Of a stretch of 64,000 bases of DNA, positions 1 to 9,227 are shown piece after piece; position 1 is the stretch's first letter; the number at the start of each line of letters is the position of its first letter. Origin of the DNA: Pseudoduganella dura (GTDB taxonomy: Bacteria; Pseudomonadota; Gammaproteobacteria; Burkholderiales; Burkholderiaceae_D); assembly GCF_009727155.1 (NCBI RefSeq), contig NZ_WNWM01000002.1:5890001-5954000 (forward strand), in the 5' to 3' direction. Both the position numbers and the translations under genes were made by a program. The notes below the pieces were generated by a model, which saw only the letters and a program-made list of their open reading frames with translations, searched no databases and was not told the origin of the DNA.

Positions 1-723
1 GTCGTGGCGATGCTGGGCGTCTGGCCGGAGGCGATGATCACCCTGTCGCTGGTGCTGACATCGCTGGCCTTCTGCCTGGCGATCGGTCTGCCGCTGGGGA
101 TCTTCCTCGCCAGCAGCGACCGCGCGCAAAACATCCTGCGCCCGCTGCTCGATGCCATGCAGACCACGCCGGCCTTCGTGTACCTGGTGCCGGTGGTCAT
201 GCTGTTCGGTATCGGCAATGCGCCCGGCGTGATCGTGACCATCGTCTTCGCGCTGCCGCCGCTGGTGCGCCTGACCAATCTCGGCATCCGCCAGGTGCGG
301 CCCGACCTGATCGAAGCGGCGCGTGCCTATGGCGCCTCGCCCTGGCAGCTGCTGACGCGCGTGCAGTTCCCGCTGGCCATGCCGTCCATCATGGCCGGCA
401 TCAACCAGTCGCTGATGCTGTCGCTGTCGATGGTGGTGATCGCGTCGATGATCGCGGTCGGCGGCCTGGGCCAGATGGTGTTGCGCGGCATCGGCCGCCT
501 GGACATGGGCCTGGCCACCGTGGGCGGGCTCGGCATCGTGCTTCTGGCCATCACGCTGGACCGGCTGACGCAGGCGATGGGGCAGCCGCGCCGCGGCGTG
601 CGTCACTGGTATCAAACGGGCCCGGCCGGTTTCATCCTGCGCCTGGCAGGCGGCAGCACGGTACAGGGCAGTCCGGCACGCGGCGAAGCGGCCGCGCCGG
701 CCACGGCCAGTGCCGCGCACTAA
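1..723 (+). CDS. proW: Glycine betaine/proline ABC transporter permease (5' end outside window)
   Basis: Inner-membrane permease subunit of a ProU/Opu-type importer for glycine betaine or related quaternary amines. The reading frame is open to the left edge, so the visible part (about 240 residues) lacks its N-terminus; the GTG at 4 is unlikely to be the true start. Five or so hydrophobic segments are visible, and the EAA loop that docks on the ATPase is clear ([18 protein letters not shown], around residues 104-121 of the visible part). The C-terminal 45 residues are Ala/Gly/Pro-rich and probably cytoplasmic. The next gene encodes the matching binding protein, 25 bp downstream. The ATPase gene is not in the window and probably lies upstream. 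Family identification is confident; the exact substrate is inferred from the ProX neighbour. Confidence 0.88.
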   Translation, partial: VVAMLGVWPEAMITLSLVLTSLAFCLAIGLPLGIFLASSDRAQNILRPLLDAMQTTPAFVYLVPVVMLFGIGNAPGVIVTIVFALPPLVRLTNLGIRQVRPDLIEAARAYGASPWQLLTRVQFPLAMPSIMAGINQSLMLSLSMVVIASMIAVGGLGQMVLRGIGRLDMGLATVGGLGIVLLAITLDRLTQAMGQPRRGVRHWYQTGPAGFILRLAGGSTVQGSPARGEAAAPATASAAH

Positions 724-748
724 GCAAGTAAAAGAAGAAAGGATCGCC

Positions 749-1798
749 ATGCATCACATCGAACACTTCAACGTCACCTGTAAAACGCAGCGCAGGTTCA
801 AATGGTTTTCGGCGCTGGCGCTTGCCGCGCTCGCCTTGACCACCAGCCTGGCCATGGCGCAAACGCCCGATGCCGGCCTGCCCGGCAAGGGCATCAAGGT
901 GCAGGCGCTGCAAAGTTCGATCGCCGAGGAAACGTTCCAGACCATGCTGGTCGACCGCGCCCTGGAAAAGCTGGGCTACGAGCCGCAGCCGATCCAGGAA
1001 GTCGACTATCCGACCGCGCATATCGCCATCGCCAACGGCGATGCGACATTCCTCGCGGTGCACTGGGATCCTTTGCACCAGGACTACTACGACAATGCCG
1101 GCGGCGACGGCAAGCTGCTGCGCACGGGCCGGTATGCCGGTCCGGCCGCGCAGGGCTACCTGATCGACAAGGCCTCCGCCGACAAGTACCGCATCACCAG
1201 TATCGACCAGCTGCGCAATCCGGAAGTGGCCAAACTGTTCGACCAGGACGGCGACGGCAAGGCCGACCTGACCGGCTGCAATCCGGGTTGGGGCTGCGAG
1301 GCGATGATCGAGAATCACATGGATGCCTACAAGCTGCGCGCGACGGTCAAGCATGTGCAGGGCAGCTACTCGGCACTGATCGCCGATACCATCGGCCGCT
1401 ACAAGCGCGGCGAACCGATCCTGTACTACACGTGGACGCCATACTGGGTGAGCGGGGTGCTGGTGCCGGGCAAGGATGTGGTGTGGCTGCAGGTGCCGTT
1501 CTCGTCGAATCCCGGCAAGACCAATACCCGTCTCGACGATGGCAGCGATTATGGATTCGCCGTCAACACCACGCGCATCGTCGTGAACCGCGCCTGGGCG
1601 GAGAAAAATCCGGCGGCCGTCAAGCTGTTCGAAGTGATGCGCCTGCCGATTGCGGATATCAATGCGCAGAACGAGCGCATGCGCAGTGGCGAAAACACGC
1701 AGGCCGATATCGCGCGCCACACCGCGGGCTGGATCGAATTCCACCAGCAGCTGTTCGACAGCTGGATCGCGCAGGCGCTGGCGGCGGCGAAATCCTGA
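749..1798 (+). CDS. proX: Glycine betaine/proline ABC transporter substrate-binding protein
   Basis: Periplasmic binding protein of the ProX type, 349 residues. I chose ATG 749 because GAAGAAAGGA lies just upstream; an in-frame GTG at 710 inside the permease end has no ribosome site. A positively charged N-terminus followed by a hydrophobic stretch ending near LAMAQ is a signal peptide. The core has features usual in ProX: the VHWDP segment, a [13 protein letters not shown] segment with two Cys, and several Trp residues (TWTPYWVSG) suited to a cation-pi cage for a quaternary amine. It sits directly behind the permease and is surely co-transcribed. Betaine, proline betaine or choline are all possible ligands. 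Confidence 0.9.
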   Translation: MHHIEHFNVTCKTQRRFKWFSALALAALALTTSLAMAQTPDAGLPGKGIKVQALQSSIAEETFQTMLVDRALEKLGYEPQPIQEVDYPTAHIAIANGDATFLAVHWDPLHQDYYDNAGGDGKLLRTGRYAGPAAQGYLIDKASADKYRITSIDQLRNPEVAKLFDQDGDGKADLTGCNPGWGCEAMIENHMDAYKLRATVKHVQGSYSALIADTIGRYKRGEPILYYTWTPYWVSGVLVPGKDVVWLQVPFSSNPGKTNTRLDDGSDYGFAVNTTRIVVNRAWAEKNPAAVKLFEVMRLPIADINAQNERMRSGENTQADIARHTAGWIEFHQQLFDSWIAQALAAAKS

Positions 1799-1811
1799 TT
1801 CGACAGCGGAA

Positions 1812-2795
1812 TTGACAGCGAAAGCAACCCGGCGATCGCGCTCTGCGCTCGCCCTTGCCTTGCCTCTTTGCCTGCTTGCATCGCCGGCGGCATGGTCGCA
1901 GGGCGGCATCCTGGTGTCGGGCTTCATCGATGCCGGTGTGTACCGCGACAACGGCGATACCTGGCGGGTCGGGCCGATCCAGCGCAGCAATCTCGCCTTC
2001 GAGGCAAGGGAAGCGCTGGGGGACGGTGCCATCGTCACATTCAGGCTGAGCACGCGTTTCGAGCCGGACAGCGGCGCCTTCGAAGAGGCGGGCAAGCCGT
2101 TCTGGCACGACGAAGCCACCATTGGCCTGACGGGAAAATTCGGCTCGCTGCGGATCGGGCGGCACATGGATGCGCTCTATGCGAACGACTGGATCTTCGA
2201 TCCGTGGGACTACTACGACCGCATTGCCTCGCCGGCGTATGACCTGTGGCGCCGCAATTTCGCGTCCGACCCGATTGCGAACCTGGGCGGCACGCCGGAC
2301 TGGGGGCGCGTCAACAACGGGGTTTTCTACGATTCGCCCGACATGAATGGCTTCACGCTTCACGTCAGCGGCTCGCCCGAATCCTCCGCGGGAAGCCGCC
2401 GCAAGGCGCTGATGACGGCCGTGCGATACCGGCACCCGCATGGCGCCGCGATGATCGCGCATGGTCGCAACAGCGCGGGCGATACCGACAGCTTCATCGG
2501 GCTGAAGCTCATCGGGACCGCCGTGAGCTTGATGGGCGGCTATGACATCAGCCGGTCCGGTGCTTCGACCGCGAAGGGGCTGTCGGTGGGCGCCAGCCAC
2601 GTTGCCGGCCGCACCACCTACCGGATCGGCGCCGGCCGTGTCGACGTCGACGGCGTTCGACAGGAACGGATGCTGGGGCTGGGCGTCAGGCAGGCGCTTT
2701 CCGCACGCACCAGCGTCTACGCCGATTTTGCCCGCAAGGCGTACCCGGCGCGCATTGCTTCCACATACGGCGTGGGCATCACCCATAGCTTCTAG
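1812..2795 (+). CDS. Gram-negative porin
   Basis: Outer-membrane beta-barrel porin of about 327 residues, the general beta-proteobacterial type. It has a signal peptide (ALALALPLCLLASPAAWSQ), then SGFIDAGVYRDN and the frequent alternation of aromatic and small residues seen in barrel strands, and the chain ends in Phe (THSF), the usual signal for BAM insertion. The best start I see is TTG 1812, 13 bp after proX; the frame is open further upstream, but that part is inside proX. It may be translated with the betaine genes and help solutes cross the outer membrane. The substrate cannot be told from sequence. Confidence 0.8.
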   Translation: MTAKATRRSRSALALALPLCLLASPAAWSQGGILVSGFIDAGVYRDNGDTWRVGPIQRSNLAFEAREALGDGAIVTFRLSTRFEPDSGAFEEAGKPFWHDEATIGLTGKFGSLRIGRHMDALYANDWIFDPWDYYDRIASPAYDLWRRNFASDPIANLGGTPDWGRVNNGVFYDSPDMNGFTLHVSGSPESSAGSRRKALMTAVRYRHPHGAAMIAHGRNSAGDTDSFIGLKLIGTAVSLMGGYDISRSGASTAKGLSVGASHVAGRTTYRIGAGRVDVDGVRQERMLGLGVRQALSARTSVYADFARKAYPARIASTYGVGITHSF

Positions 2796-2828
2796 GGAGG
2801 CGCTGCCGGCCGGCGCAATCCCTGCATG

Positions 2829-2850
2829 GCGGCATCGTTTAAAATGCCGC
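2829..2850. promoter_or_regulatory. Inverted repeat just before the tetR start (probable operator)
   Basis: GCGGCAT (2829-2835) and ATGCCGC (2844-2850) form a perfect 7-bp inverted repeat with an 8-bp AT-rich spacer, ending one base before the ATG at 2852. The size and position fit an autoregulatory operator of the TetR protein. This is inference from position only. Confidence 0.45.
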
Positions 2851-2851
2851 G

Positions 2852-3502
2852 ATGACCAGAGCCAGCAGATCGAAGACCGCATCCCCCAAGGCCGACGAAG
2901 ACGGCACCCGCGACAGGATCCTGAACGTGGCGCTGCAGGAGTTTTCCAGGCACGGCCTGAGCGGCGCCCGCATCGATACGATCGCCGCTGAAAGCGGGCT
3001 CAACAAGGGAATGATCTACTACCACTTCGGCAGCAAGGAAGACCTGTACGTGGCCGCGCTGGAGGAGAGCTACCGCCGCTTCCGCCAGGTCGAGAGCGAA
3101 TTCCATATCGACACGTTGCCGCCGGAACCAGCGCTGCGCAAGCTGGTCGGCGCCACCTTCGACTTCCATTCCGCGCACCCCGAGTTCATCCGGATGGTCA
3201 TGAGCGAGAACATCAACCAGGGCGAATACATCCGCAAGATCCCGGACCTGCGCGCGATCAACCGTTCGGCCATCACCTTGCTGGACCGCCTGTGCCAGCG
3301 CGGCATCGCCGAGGGCGTGTTCCGCGCGGACATCGATACCGTCGACCTGCACATGTCGATCAGCGCGCTGTCGTTCTACAACGTGTCGAACCGCCATACG
3401 GCCGGCTTCATTTTCGACCGCGACCTCGGCGCGGCCGACGTGCATGCCGCGCGGCGCGACACCGTGGTCGATACAATCCTGCGCTACGTACGGGCACCCT
3501 GA
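2852..3502 (+). CDS. TetR/AcrR family transcriptional regulator
   Basis: A 216-residue one-component repressor. Residues 20-65 form the TetR helix-turn-helix (RIDTIAAESGLNKGMIYYHFGSKEDL); the YYHFGSKE recognition helix is diagnostic. The C-terminal ligand domain has the HPEFIRMVMSEN segment common in the TetR_C subfamily near RutR/NicS-like proteins. It follows the porin by 56 bp and converges on the glucose dehydrogenase gene. Its ligand is unknown. It could control the porin, itself (see the inverted repeat at 2829) or gcd, whose upstream region holds a large TetR-like palindrome. Confidence 0.85.
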   Translation: MTRASRSKTASPKADEDGTRDRILNVALQEFSRHGLSGARIDTIAAESGLNKGMIYYHFGSKEDLYVAALEESYRRFRQVESEFHIDTLPPEPALRKLVGATFDFHSAHPEFIRMVMSENINQGEYIRKIPDLRAINRSAITLLDRLCQRGIAEGVFRADIDTVDLHMSISALSFYNVSNRHTAGFIFDRDLGAADVHAARRDTVVDTILRYVRAP

Positions 3503-3526
3503 GAGGGCGCGAAAACTGATGACGAC

Positions 3527-3562
3527 GCGGCGGCCTGCACGGATGGTGCCGCCGCCGTTTGT
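3527..3562 (+). terminator. Weak terminator-like hairpin after tetR
   Basis: GCGGCGGC (3527-3534) pairs with GCCGCCGC (3548-3555), followed by CGTTTGTCTT. It lies between the convergent tetR and gcd genes. The loop is long and the T-tract broken, so it is only a candidate. Confidence 0.35.
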
Positions 3563-3593
3563 CTTGCAAGTCGGTTGTCGTGCTTGCGCGCGG

Positions 3594-6041
3594 TCAGCGG
3601 TCCAGCGCGTAGGCGATCACGTAGTCGCCGCGGTCCGGCGACTGCCGTGCGCCGCCCGCCGAGACGAGCACATACTGCTTGCCGGTCTTCGGCGACACGT
3701 AGCTCATCGGTCCACCCTGGCTGCCCACCGGCAGGCGCGCTTTCCACACTTCCTTGCCCGTCGCGCTGTCGAATGCGCGCAGGTAGTAGTCCTGCGTCCC
3801 CGCGATGAACACGAGGCCGCCCTGCGTCGCCAGCGTGCCGCCGAGCGTCGGCATCCCGACCGGCATCGGCATGCGCATCTTGACGCCGAACGGACCGGTA
3901 TCCTGCACGGTGCCGATCGGCACCTGCCACAGGACTTTGCGGGTCTTCAGGTCGACGGCCGAAAGCGAGCCGAACGGCGGCTTCTGGCAGGGAATGCCGA
4001 GCGGCGACATGAAGCGGTTCTTGTTGACCGCGTAGGGCGTGCCCTTCAACGGCACCGCGCCCATGCCCGCGTTGACCGCTTCGCCGCCGTTGCCGGCGGG
4101 GCCGCTGTCGCCGGGTCCACTGCCCGTATCCTGCGGAATCATCTGCACCCACAGGCCGAGGCGCATGTCGTTGACGAAGACCACACGGTGGTTGGGATCG
4201 ATGGACAGGCCGCCCCAGTTCATGCCGCCGAGCGAGCCGGGGAAGCTCAGCGACACGTCCGTGCCCGGCGCCGTGTACAGGCCCTCGTAGCGCATCGACC
4301 TGAAGCCGATACGGCAGGCCAGCTGGTCGAACGGCGTGGCGCCCCACATGTCCGACTCCTTCAGGGTTTGCGCGCCGATCTGCGGCATGCCCACCGAGAA
4401 TGGCTGCGTGGTCGAATATTGCTCCTTGCTGATCCCCGCGGTCTTTACGGGCCGTTCCTCGACGCGCGTGAGCGGCTTGCCGGTCATGCGGTCGAGCACG
4501 AAGATCTGGCCGGCCTTCGTGCCGAACACGACGGCGGGCGTGGTCGAACCGTCCCTGTTCGGGAAGTCGACCAGGCTCGGCTGCATCGGCACGTCGAAAT
4601 CCCACAGGTCGTTGTGCACCGTCTGATACACCCATTTTTCCTTGCCCGTGGTCGCATCCAGCGCGAGGACGGACGTCGCATAGCGGTGGTCCAGCGGCGT
4701 GCGGTTGCCGCCCCACAGGTCGACCGACGAACTGCCCATCGGGATGAAGACCGTGTTCATCGCCGGGTCGTAAGACATCGCGGCCCACGCATTCGGCGTG
4801 CTGCGCGCATACGTCTGGCCAGGAGACAGGCGGGCGTTCGGATCGTCGCGGCCGGGATCGAATGCCCAGCGCATCCGGCCCGTGATGACATCGAAGCCCC
4901 GCAGCACGCCGCCGGGCATGTCGGTCTGCACATTGTCCGCTACGCGGCCGCCCACCACGACGGTCGTTCCCGCGACGGTCGGCGCGGAAGTGAGCTGGTA
5001 TTTCGGATCGTCCGCATTGCCCAGGCCCGCCTTCAGGTCGACGATGCCGCCATCGCCGAAGCCTTCGCACATTGCACCGGTGTCGGCGTCGATCGCGACG
5101 AGGCGTGCGTCGATCGTGTTCATCAGCAGGCGGCGCCGGCAGTTCGCCCCGGCCGGCAGCGACACCGGCGCAACCGGCGTCGCATTGGCCGCGGTGGGCT
5201 GCGGGATCGGCCGGGTTGCATCGAACCAGGCGAGGCCGCGGCAGCGGTTCCACACCTGCGCCTGCACGTTGAAGGCGCGTTCCCAGATCTTCCTGCCGCT
5301 GTCGGCGTCGACGGCGATCACATTGTTATGCGGCGTGCACAGGTAGATGCGATCGCCGATCTGCAGCGGTGTCTGCTGGTCTTCCGCGCCATTGCCCGTC
5401 GGGCTCACGGGGATGTCGCCGGTGCGGAAGGTCCACGCGACCTTCAGGTCTTTCACGTTGTCCCGTGTGATCTTGTCGAGCGCGACGAAGCGGCTGCCGC
5501 CCGGCGTGTTGCCGTAGCTGCTCCAGTCCTTCTGCTCCTGGCCGGGCGCGACCGGCACCAGTGGCGTGGGCGTGCCCTGGAACGCGACGGTCGGGTGTGG
5601 CTGGAACATCGCCGCGAACGTGACGCCCATGCCGGCCACAAGCAGGGCGGCCAGGCCGTAGGCGGCCCTGGCGGCAGGTGGCCGGTTGTCGATCCTGCGC
5701 AGCGACGGCCATGCAAGCAGTGCCAGCACCATCAGGCCGGCCGGCAGCATCAGGCGCGACACGAGCGGCCAGAAATCGGGCCCGGCATCGGCCAGTGCCC
5801 AGGCCAGCGTGCCGGCGAACGCCGTGCCATACACGATGACCGCGGACCATTTCAGCCGCATGAACTGCACGGCGGACGCCACGATGACCACGCCGGCGAT
5901 CAGGAAATACCAGCTGCCGTGCAGCGTGGCGAGCCTGGCGCCGCCGACGGCGAAGAACAGGCCGGTGGCGAGCATTACGAGCCCGAGCATTATGCACCCG
6001 GCCTTCAGCGCGGCCGATGCAGGGGTTTTACTTTTAGTCAT
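3594..6041 (-). CDS. gcd: Membrane-bound PQQ-dependent glucose/quinate/shikimate-family dehydrogenase
   Basis: An 815-residue quinoprotein that oxidises aldose (probably D-glucose to gluconolactone) in the periplasm and passes electrons to ubiquinone. Residues 1-140 hold five hydrophobic helices, the membrane anchor typical of Gcd; the rest is the PQQ beta-propeller with recurrent Trp-docking motifs (for example VDLWGGNRTPLDHRYATSV and MNWGGLSIDPNH). Length matches E. coli Gcd (796). ATG at 6041 is preceded by GGAG. It converges with tetR. Quinate or shikimate dehydrogenases share this fold, so the sugar specificity is an inference; a soluble dehydrogenase is excluded by the anchor. Confidence 0.9.
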   Translation of the reverse strand: MTKSKTPASAALKAGCIMLGLVMLATGLFFAVGGARLATLHGSWYFLIAGVVIVASAVQFMRLKWSAVIVYGTAFAGTLAWALADAGPDFWPLVSRLMLPAGLMVLALLAWPSLRRIDNRPPAARAAYGLAALLVAGMGVTFAAMFQPHPTVAFQGTPTPLVPVAPGQEQKDWSSYGNTPGGSRFVALDKITRDNVKDLKVAWTFRTGDIPVSPTGNGAEDQQTPLQIGDRIYLCTPHNNVIAVDADSGRKIWERAFNVQAQVWNRCRGLAWFDATRPIPQPTAANATPVAPVSLPAGANCRRRLLMNTIDARLVAIDADTGAMCEGFGDGGIVDLKAGLGNADDPKYQLTSAPTVAGTTVVVGGRVADNVQTDMPGGVLRGFDVITGRMRWAFDPGRDDPNARLSPGQTYARSTPNAWAAMSYDPAMNTVFIPMGSSSVDLWGGNRTPLDHRYATSVLALDATTGKEKWVYQTVHNDLWDFDVPMQPSLVDFPNRDGSTTPAVVFGTKAGQIFVLDRMTGKPLTRVEERPVKTAGISKEQYSTTQPFSVGMPQIGAQTLKESDMWGATPFDQLACRIGFRSMRYEGLYTAPGTDVSLSFPGSLGGMNWGGLSIDPNHRVVFVNDMRLGLWVQMIPQDTGSGPGDSGPAGNGGEAVNAGMGAVPLKGTPYAVNKNRFMSPLGIPCQKPPFGSLSAVDLKTRKVLWQVPIGTVQDTGPFGVKMRMPMPVGMPTLGGTLATQGGLVFIAGTQDYYLRAFDSATGKEVWKARLPVGSQGGPMSYVSPKTGKQYVLVSAGGARQSPDRGDYVIAYALDR

Positions 6042-6398
6042 GAAAATTCTCCAGGAAATAACCAGGCGATGATGCGTTTCGTGCCGCCTAGCCAGGGCAT
6101 GCCGATGCGTATCGCCTGGTCGGCGATCTCCATCCGATCCGACGGTACCGCCGGATCATCATGTGGCACACGAATTAACTAACCAGTTAGTTAATTCGTG
6201 TGCCAATGTTGTCGACCATGCCCTGCTGCGGGGCTGGCTGAAGTACCGGATGATGGAGGAGCGGCATGCAACCATGGCAGGATGCCAAGCGGGATGCAAA
6301 GGTGATCATTCGTCGATCAGACCTTGCAGCGATGGTTTGAACGACGGCATGAAGTTTAACACGCTCGTCCATCCACTGTTCGATCGCGCATGCCCGGG
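6042..6398. other. Intergenic region upstream of gcd
   Basis: This 357-bp stretch between the start of gcd and the end of the MocR gene (both minus strand) contains the 42-bp palindrome at 6164-6205. I see no convincing gene in it; open frames here lack ribosome sites and protein-like composition. Confidence 0.5.
6164..6205. promoter_or_regulatory. 42-bp perfect palindrome, TetR-type operator candidate
   Basis: Arms TGGCACACGAATTAACTAAC and its exact reverse complement (20 bp each) are separated by only CA. The AT-rich core TTAACTAACCAGTTAGTTAA resembles operators bound by TetR-family dimers. It lies 123 bp upstream of the gcd start. It could alternatively be an RNA hairpin terminating the MocR transcript, but no T-tract follows on the minus strand. 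Confidence 0.6.
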
Positions 6399-7829
6399 TC
6401 ACTGCACATTGGGCGCGATGATGGCCCGCAGCCGCGCGACCGCCTCGCCGGCTTCCGCCGGCGTCGCGAAGTTGGCGAATCCCATTAACAAGCCGCCGGC
6501 ATCCGACCCACACAGGCGCCAGTCGCTCAGCGCATTGACCGCCAGTCCCGCGGCGGCGGCCGCCGCCGCCAGAACCGTGTCATCCTGCCGGGGCGGCAGG
6601 TGGGCCAGCACGTGGATACCGCCGGCCTGCGGCTGCACGTGCAGGCGATCGCCGAGCATCCGCGCCAGCGCATCGACCAGGTAGCCGCGTCGCGTCGCAT
6701 ACACGGAGCGCATTTTCCGCAAGTGCCGGGAAAAATGACCCTGTTCGATGAAATCGGCGACCGTTGCCTGCGGCAGGACGGCACCCGGGCCCGGAATGTG
6801 CTGCAGCGCCGCCTCGAACGCTCCCACCTGGGAGACGGGCACCACGAGATAAGCCAGCCGCAGGCCGGGGAACAGCACCTTGCTGAACGTGCCGGTGTAA
6901 AGCACCCGGCCTTCGGCATCCAGGCTTTTCAGGGCCGGCAGAGGCCGGCCGTGATAACGGAATTCGCTGTCGTAGTCATCCTCGATGATCCATGCGCGGC
7001 GGCGGTTCGCCCAGTCCAGCATGGCCAGGCGCCGCGGCAGCGACAGCGCCATGCCCATCGGGCTCTGGTGCGTGGGCGTGACCACGGCGAAGCGTGCATC
7101 GCCTGCCAGTTCGATGCCCCTGGCCACGTCCACGCCCTCGCCATCGACGGGTACCGGTGCCAGACGCATGCCGGCAAATTCGAGATAGCGCCGGGCAAGG
7201 ATATAGCCCGGGTCTTCGTACCAGCCCAGGTCGCCTGCCTGGAGCACGGTGCGGCATATGAGATCGAGGGCACCCCGGTAGCCCCCGGTCACGAATACCT
7301 GCTCGTGCGAACACGCGATGCCGCGCGAAATGCCCAGGTAGCCGGCGATGGCGCGCCGCAGCGGTTCATGGCCGGCGGGATGCGGGTAGGTCATTGCGGC
7401 GGCGTCCAGCCTGCGCACGTTGTGTCCCGCCAGCCGGGCCCAGGTCTTTCGCGGGAAAACATCCAGCGCCGGCAAGCCGAGCTGGAACGGGTGGATCTGG
7501 CCGGGCAGCGTATCGGGGCGCGACGAGGCTACCGGAAGATTTTCGGCTGGCCGCGCCGCGCCTGGCCCGGACAGGCTGGCGAGGCGAGGGGACACGACGG
7601 TTCCCGCGGCGCCGCGCGCCACGACATAGCCTTCGCTTGCCAACATCTGGTAGGCCAGTTCGACCGTGCCGCGTGCCAGGTTCAGTTCGCTGGCCAGGCT
7701 ACGAACGGACGGCACGCGATCGCCGGGCTTGAGCCTTCCTGCCGCGATGGCATCGCGGTAGCGCCGGTACAGTTGCAGGTATATCGGCACGTCCTGGTCC
7801 CGCTCGGGCTTCAGTTCTTGCAGGTCCAT
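6399..7829 (-). CDS. MocR-type (GntR/aminotransferase fold) transcriptional regulator
   Basis: A 476-residue PLP-dependent regulator of the MocR/PdxR group. Residues 10-80 are a GntR winged helix (PSVRSLASELNLARGTVELAYQ), a linker follows, and residues 110-476 form a class I aminotransferase domain. The PLP-binding lysine is K317 in TGTFSKVLFPGLRL, and the EDDYDSEF motif (around 284-290) supplies the pyridine-ring Asp. It is divergent from the gene at 7934 with 104 bp between starts; MocR proteins commonly control such a divergent neighbour. Direct repeats in the shared promoter support this. The effector, an amine or PLP-related molecule, is unknown. Confidence 0.92.
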   Translation of the reverse strand: MDLQELKPERDQDVPIYLQLYRRYRDAIAAGRLKPGDRVPSVRSLASELNLARGTVELAYQMLASEGYVVARGAAGTVVSPRLASLSGPGAARPAENLPVASSRPDTLPGQIHPFQLGLPALDVFPRKTWARLAGHNVRRLDAAAMTYPHPAGHEPLRRAIAGYLGISRGIACSHEQVFVTGGYRGALDLICRTVLQAGDLGWYEDPGYILARRYLEFAGMRLAPVPVDGEGVDVARGIELAGDARFAVVTPTHQSPMGMALSLPRRLAMLDWANRRRAWIIEDDYDSEFRYHGRPLPALKSLDAEGRVLYTGTFSKVLFPGLRLAYLVVPVSQVGAFEAALQHIPGPGAVLPQATVADFIEQGHFSRHLRKMRSVYATRRGYLVDALARMLGDRLHVQPQAGGIHVLAHLPPRQDDTVLAAAAAAAGLAVNALSDWRLCGSDAGGLLMGFANFATPAEAGEAVARLRAIIAPNVQ

Positions 7830-7842
7830 TTGGCATGCCTCG

Positions 7843-7875
7843 TTCTTGTCCTGGTTATCCAGGCGTTTCTTGTCC
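7843..7875. promoter_or_regulatory. Direct repeats in the MocR divergent promoter
   Basis: TTCTTGTCC occurs at 7843-7851 and again at 7867-7875, 24 bp apart, with the inverted pair CCTGG/CCAGG between them. Direct repeats spaced about two helical turns are typical binding sites of MocR regulators, so this is the likely operator for the 6399-7829 protein. Confidence 0.5.
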
Positions 7876-7933
7876 CTGTTCGGTAGGTCATGATTGTCTT
7901 AAATTAACGGCTTCGACACAAGGAGCAAGACTC

Positions 7934-8368
7934 ATGAGCACAACACAACGACTGCCGTATTACACGCTGTCCCCGGAAGCCTATCGGGGTTTTGGCGCGA
8001 CGAAAGCGGCGCTGGAAAATAGCAGCCTCGGCAAGGATTTGATCGAACTGGCGTGGCTGCGGATGTCGCAGATCAACGGATGCGCGTTTTGCCTCGAAAT
8101 GCATGCGAAGGCACTGCGCGCAGGCGGCGTGCCGGAAGCCAAGCTGGACAGCCTGGCCGGCTGGCGCGTCGGTGAACGCTTCACGGAACGCGAGCGCGCC
8201 GCGCTGGCCTGGACCGAGGCATTGACGCACGTGGACCGGACGCATGCGCCGGACGAGGACTATGAACCATTGAAGCGGCATTTCAGCGATGCCGAAATCT
8301 CCGACCTCACCTTCGCCATCGCGCTGATGAGCGCGTTCAACCGGCTGGCCATCGGCATGCGGCAGTAA
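7934..8368 (+). CDS. Carboxymuconolactone decarboxylase/AhpD-like protein
   Basis: A 144-residue all-helical protein of the CMD family. The AhpD-type redox core is present: C50-A-F-C53 followed by H57 and then a Gly-rich turn (CAFCLEMHAKALRAGG). Members with this CxxC act as peroxidase/disulfide reductases rather than decarboxylases. I chose ATG 7934 because AGGAGCAAG precedes it. It is divergent from the MocR regulator and 33 bp ahead of an azoreductase gene, so the pair probably forms a small oxidative or electrophile stress operon under MocR control. Confidence 0.85.
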   Translation: MSTTQRLPYYTLSPEAYRGFGATKAALENSSLGKDLIELAWLRMSQINGCAFCLEMHAKALRAGGVPEAKLDSLAGWRVGERFTERERAALAWTEALTHVDRTHAPDEDYEPLKRHFSDAEISDLTFAIALMSAFNRLAIGMRQ

Positions 8369-8401
8369 CGCCGGTCAATACCGAACTCTTGAAAGGATCG
8401 C

Positions 8402-9019
8402 ATGCACATCCTGCATATCGACTGCAGCCCGAGGGAACAATCGCACAGCCGGAACCTGTCGGCCGCCATCGTGGCACGGCTTTTCGCCGCGCATCCGGGC
8501 GCGTCCGTCACCCGGCGCGACCTGGGGCGGCATCCCATACCTCATGCGGAAGCGGCATACGCCGGTGCGCTGGCCGCGCCTGGCAACCCGGACGCCGGCG
8601 CGGCCACGCGCCTGTCCGATGAACTGATCGGCGAGATCGAAGCGGCCGGCACCCTGGTGATCGGTACGCCGATGAACAACTTCACCGTGCCTTCGGTGCT
8701 GAAGGCCTGGATCGACCAGGTGCTGCGGATCGGGCGAACGATCGGTACGACGCCGACCGGTGAAAAGACCGGCCTGCTGCGCGACAAGCCTGTTTTCATC
8801 GGCATCGCCTCCGGCGGCGTCTTCGCCGGCGAACACGCCAGGCAGCCGGACTTCCTCATTCCCTACCTCACCGCGGCGTTTGCGTGTGTGGGATTGACGT
8901 CGCTGCGGTTCTATCCTCTGCAGGCGACCGCGTTCCTGGACGAGGCCCGGCTGGCGGCCAACCAGAAAGCGTTGCTTGCGGCACTGGACGTGACAGGGAT
9001 TGGCGCCCCGGAGCGGTAA
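8402..9019 (+). CDS. azoR: FMN-dependent NADH-azoreductase / quinone reductase
   Basis: A 205-residue flavodoxin-like oxidoreductase of the AzoR/NQO2 group, which reduces quinones and azo compounds with NAD(P)H. The N-terminal HILHIDCSPREQSHSRNLS phosphate-binding loop for FMN is clear, followed by GTPMNNFTVPSVLKAWID and the ASGGVF segment that lines the flavin. Length matches the family (about 200). GAAAGGA precedes the ATG. It probably shares a transcript with the CMD-like gene upstream. Confidence 0.9.
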   Translation: MHILHIDCSPREQSHSRNLSAAIVARLFAAHPGASVTRRDLGRHPIPHAEAAYAGALAAPGNPDAGAATRLSDELIGEIEAAGTLVIGTPMNNFTVPSVLKAWIDQVLRIGRTIGTTPTGEKTGLLRDKPVFIGIASGGVFAGEHARQPDFLIPYLTAAFACVGLTSLRFYPLQATAFLDEARLAANQKALLAALDVTGIGAPER

Positions 9020-9146
9020 GCCATGCGGGACACGACCTGTCGTGTATCCACGCCGATCGCCTGTCGTCCACCTGCCCGCCGCGGGCGGGCAGGCGAAATC
9101 CGTCCGAATCGATAAGGGAAAATTCCACGTTGGCACAAAACCACAC

Positions 9147-9160
9147 TGAAAACGTTTGCA
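9147..9160. promoter_or_regulatory. LacI-family-type operator upstream of pectate lyase
   Basis: TGAAAACGTTTGCA is a near-perfect palindrome with central CG, the typical LacI/GalR-family operator form. It lies 137 bp before the pectate lyase start, next to an AT-rich patch (9172-9200) containing a 16-bp A/T palindrome likely to serve as a promoter element. Confidence 0.5.
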
Positions 9161-9227
9161 ATCTACTTCATGATTTTTTTATATAAAAAACATTATTAAT
9201 TCCACCAGAGCGGAGTGCGTTTTTAGC

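Noticed and set aside
632..2167. 511-codon minus-strand frame across proX and the porin
   Set aside because: Covers parts of two supported plus-strand genes and has shadow-like composition.
3444..6182. 912-codon plus-strand frame opposite gcd
   Set aside because: Antisense to the clear PQQ dehydrogenase; no recognisable protein features.
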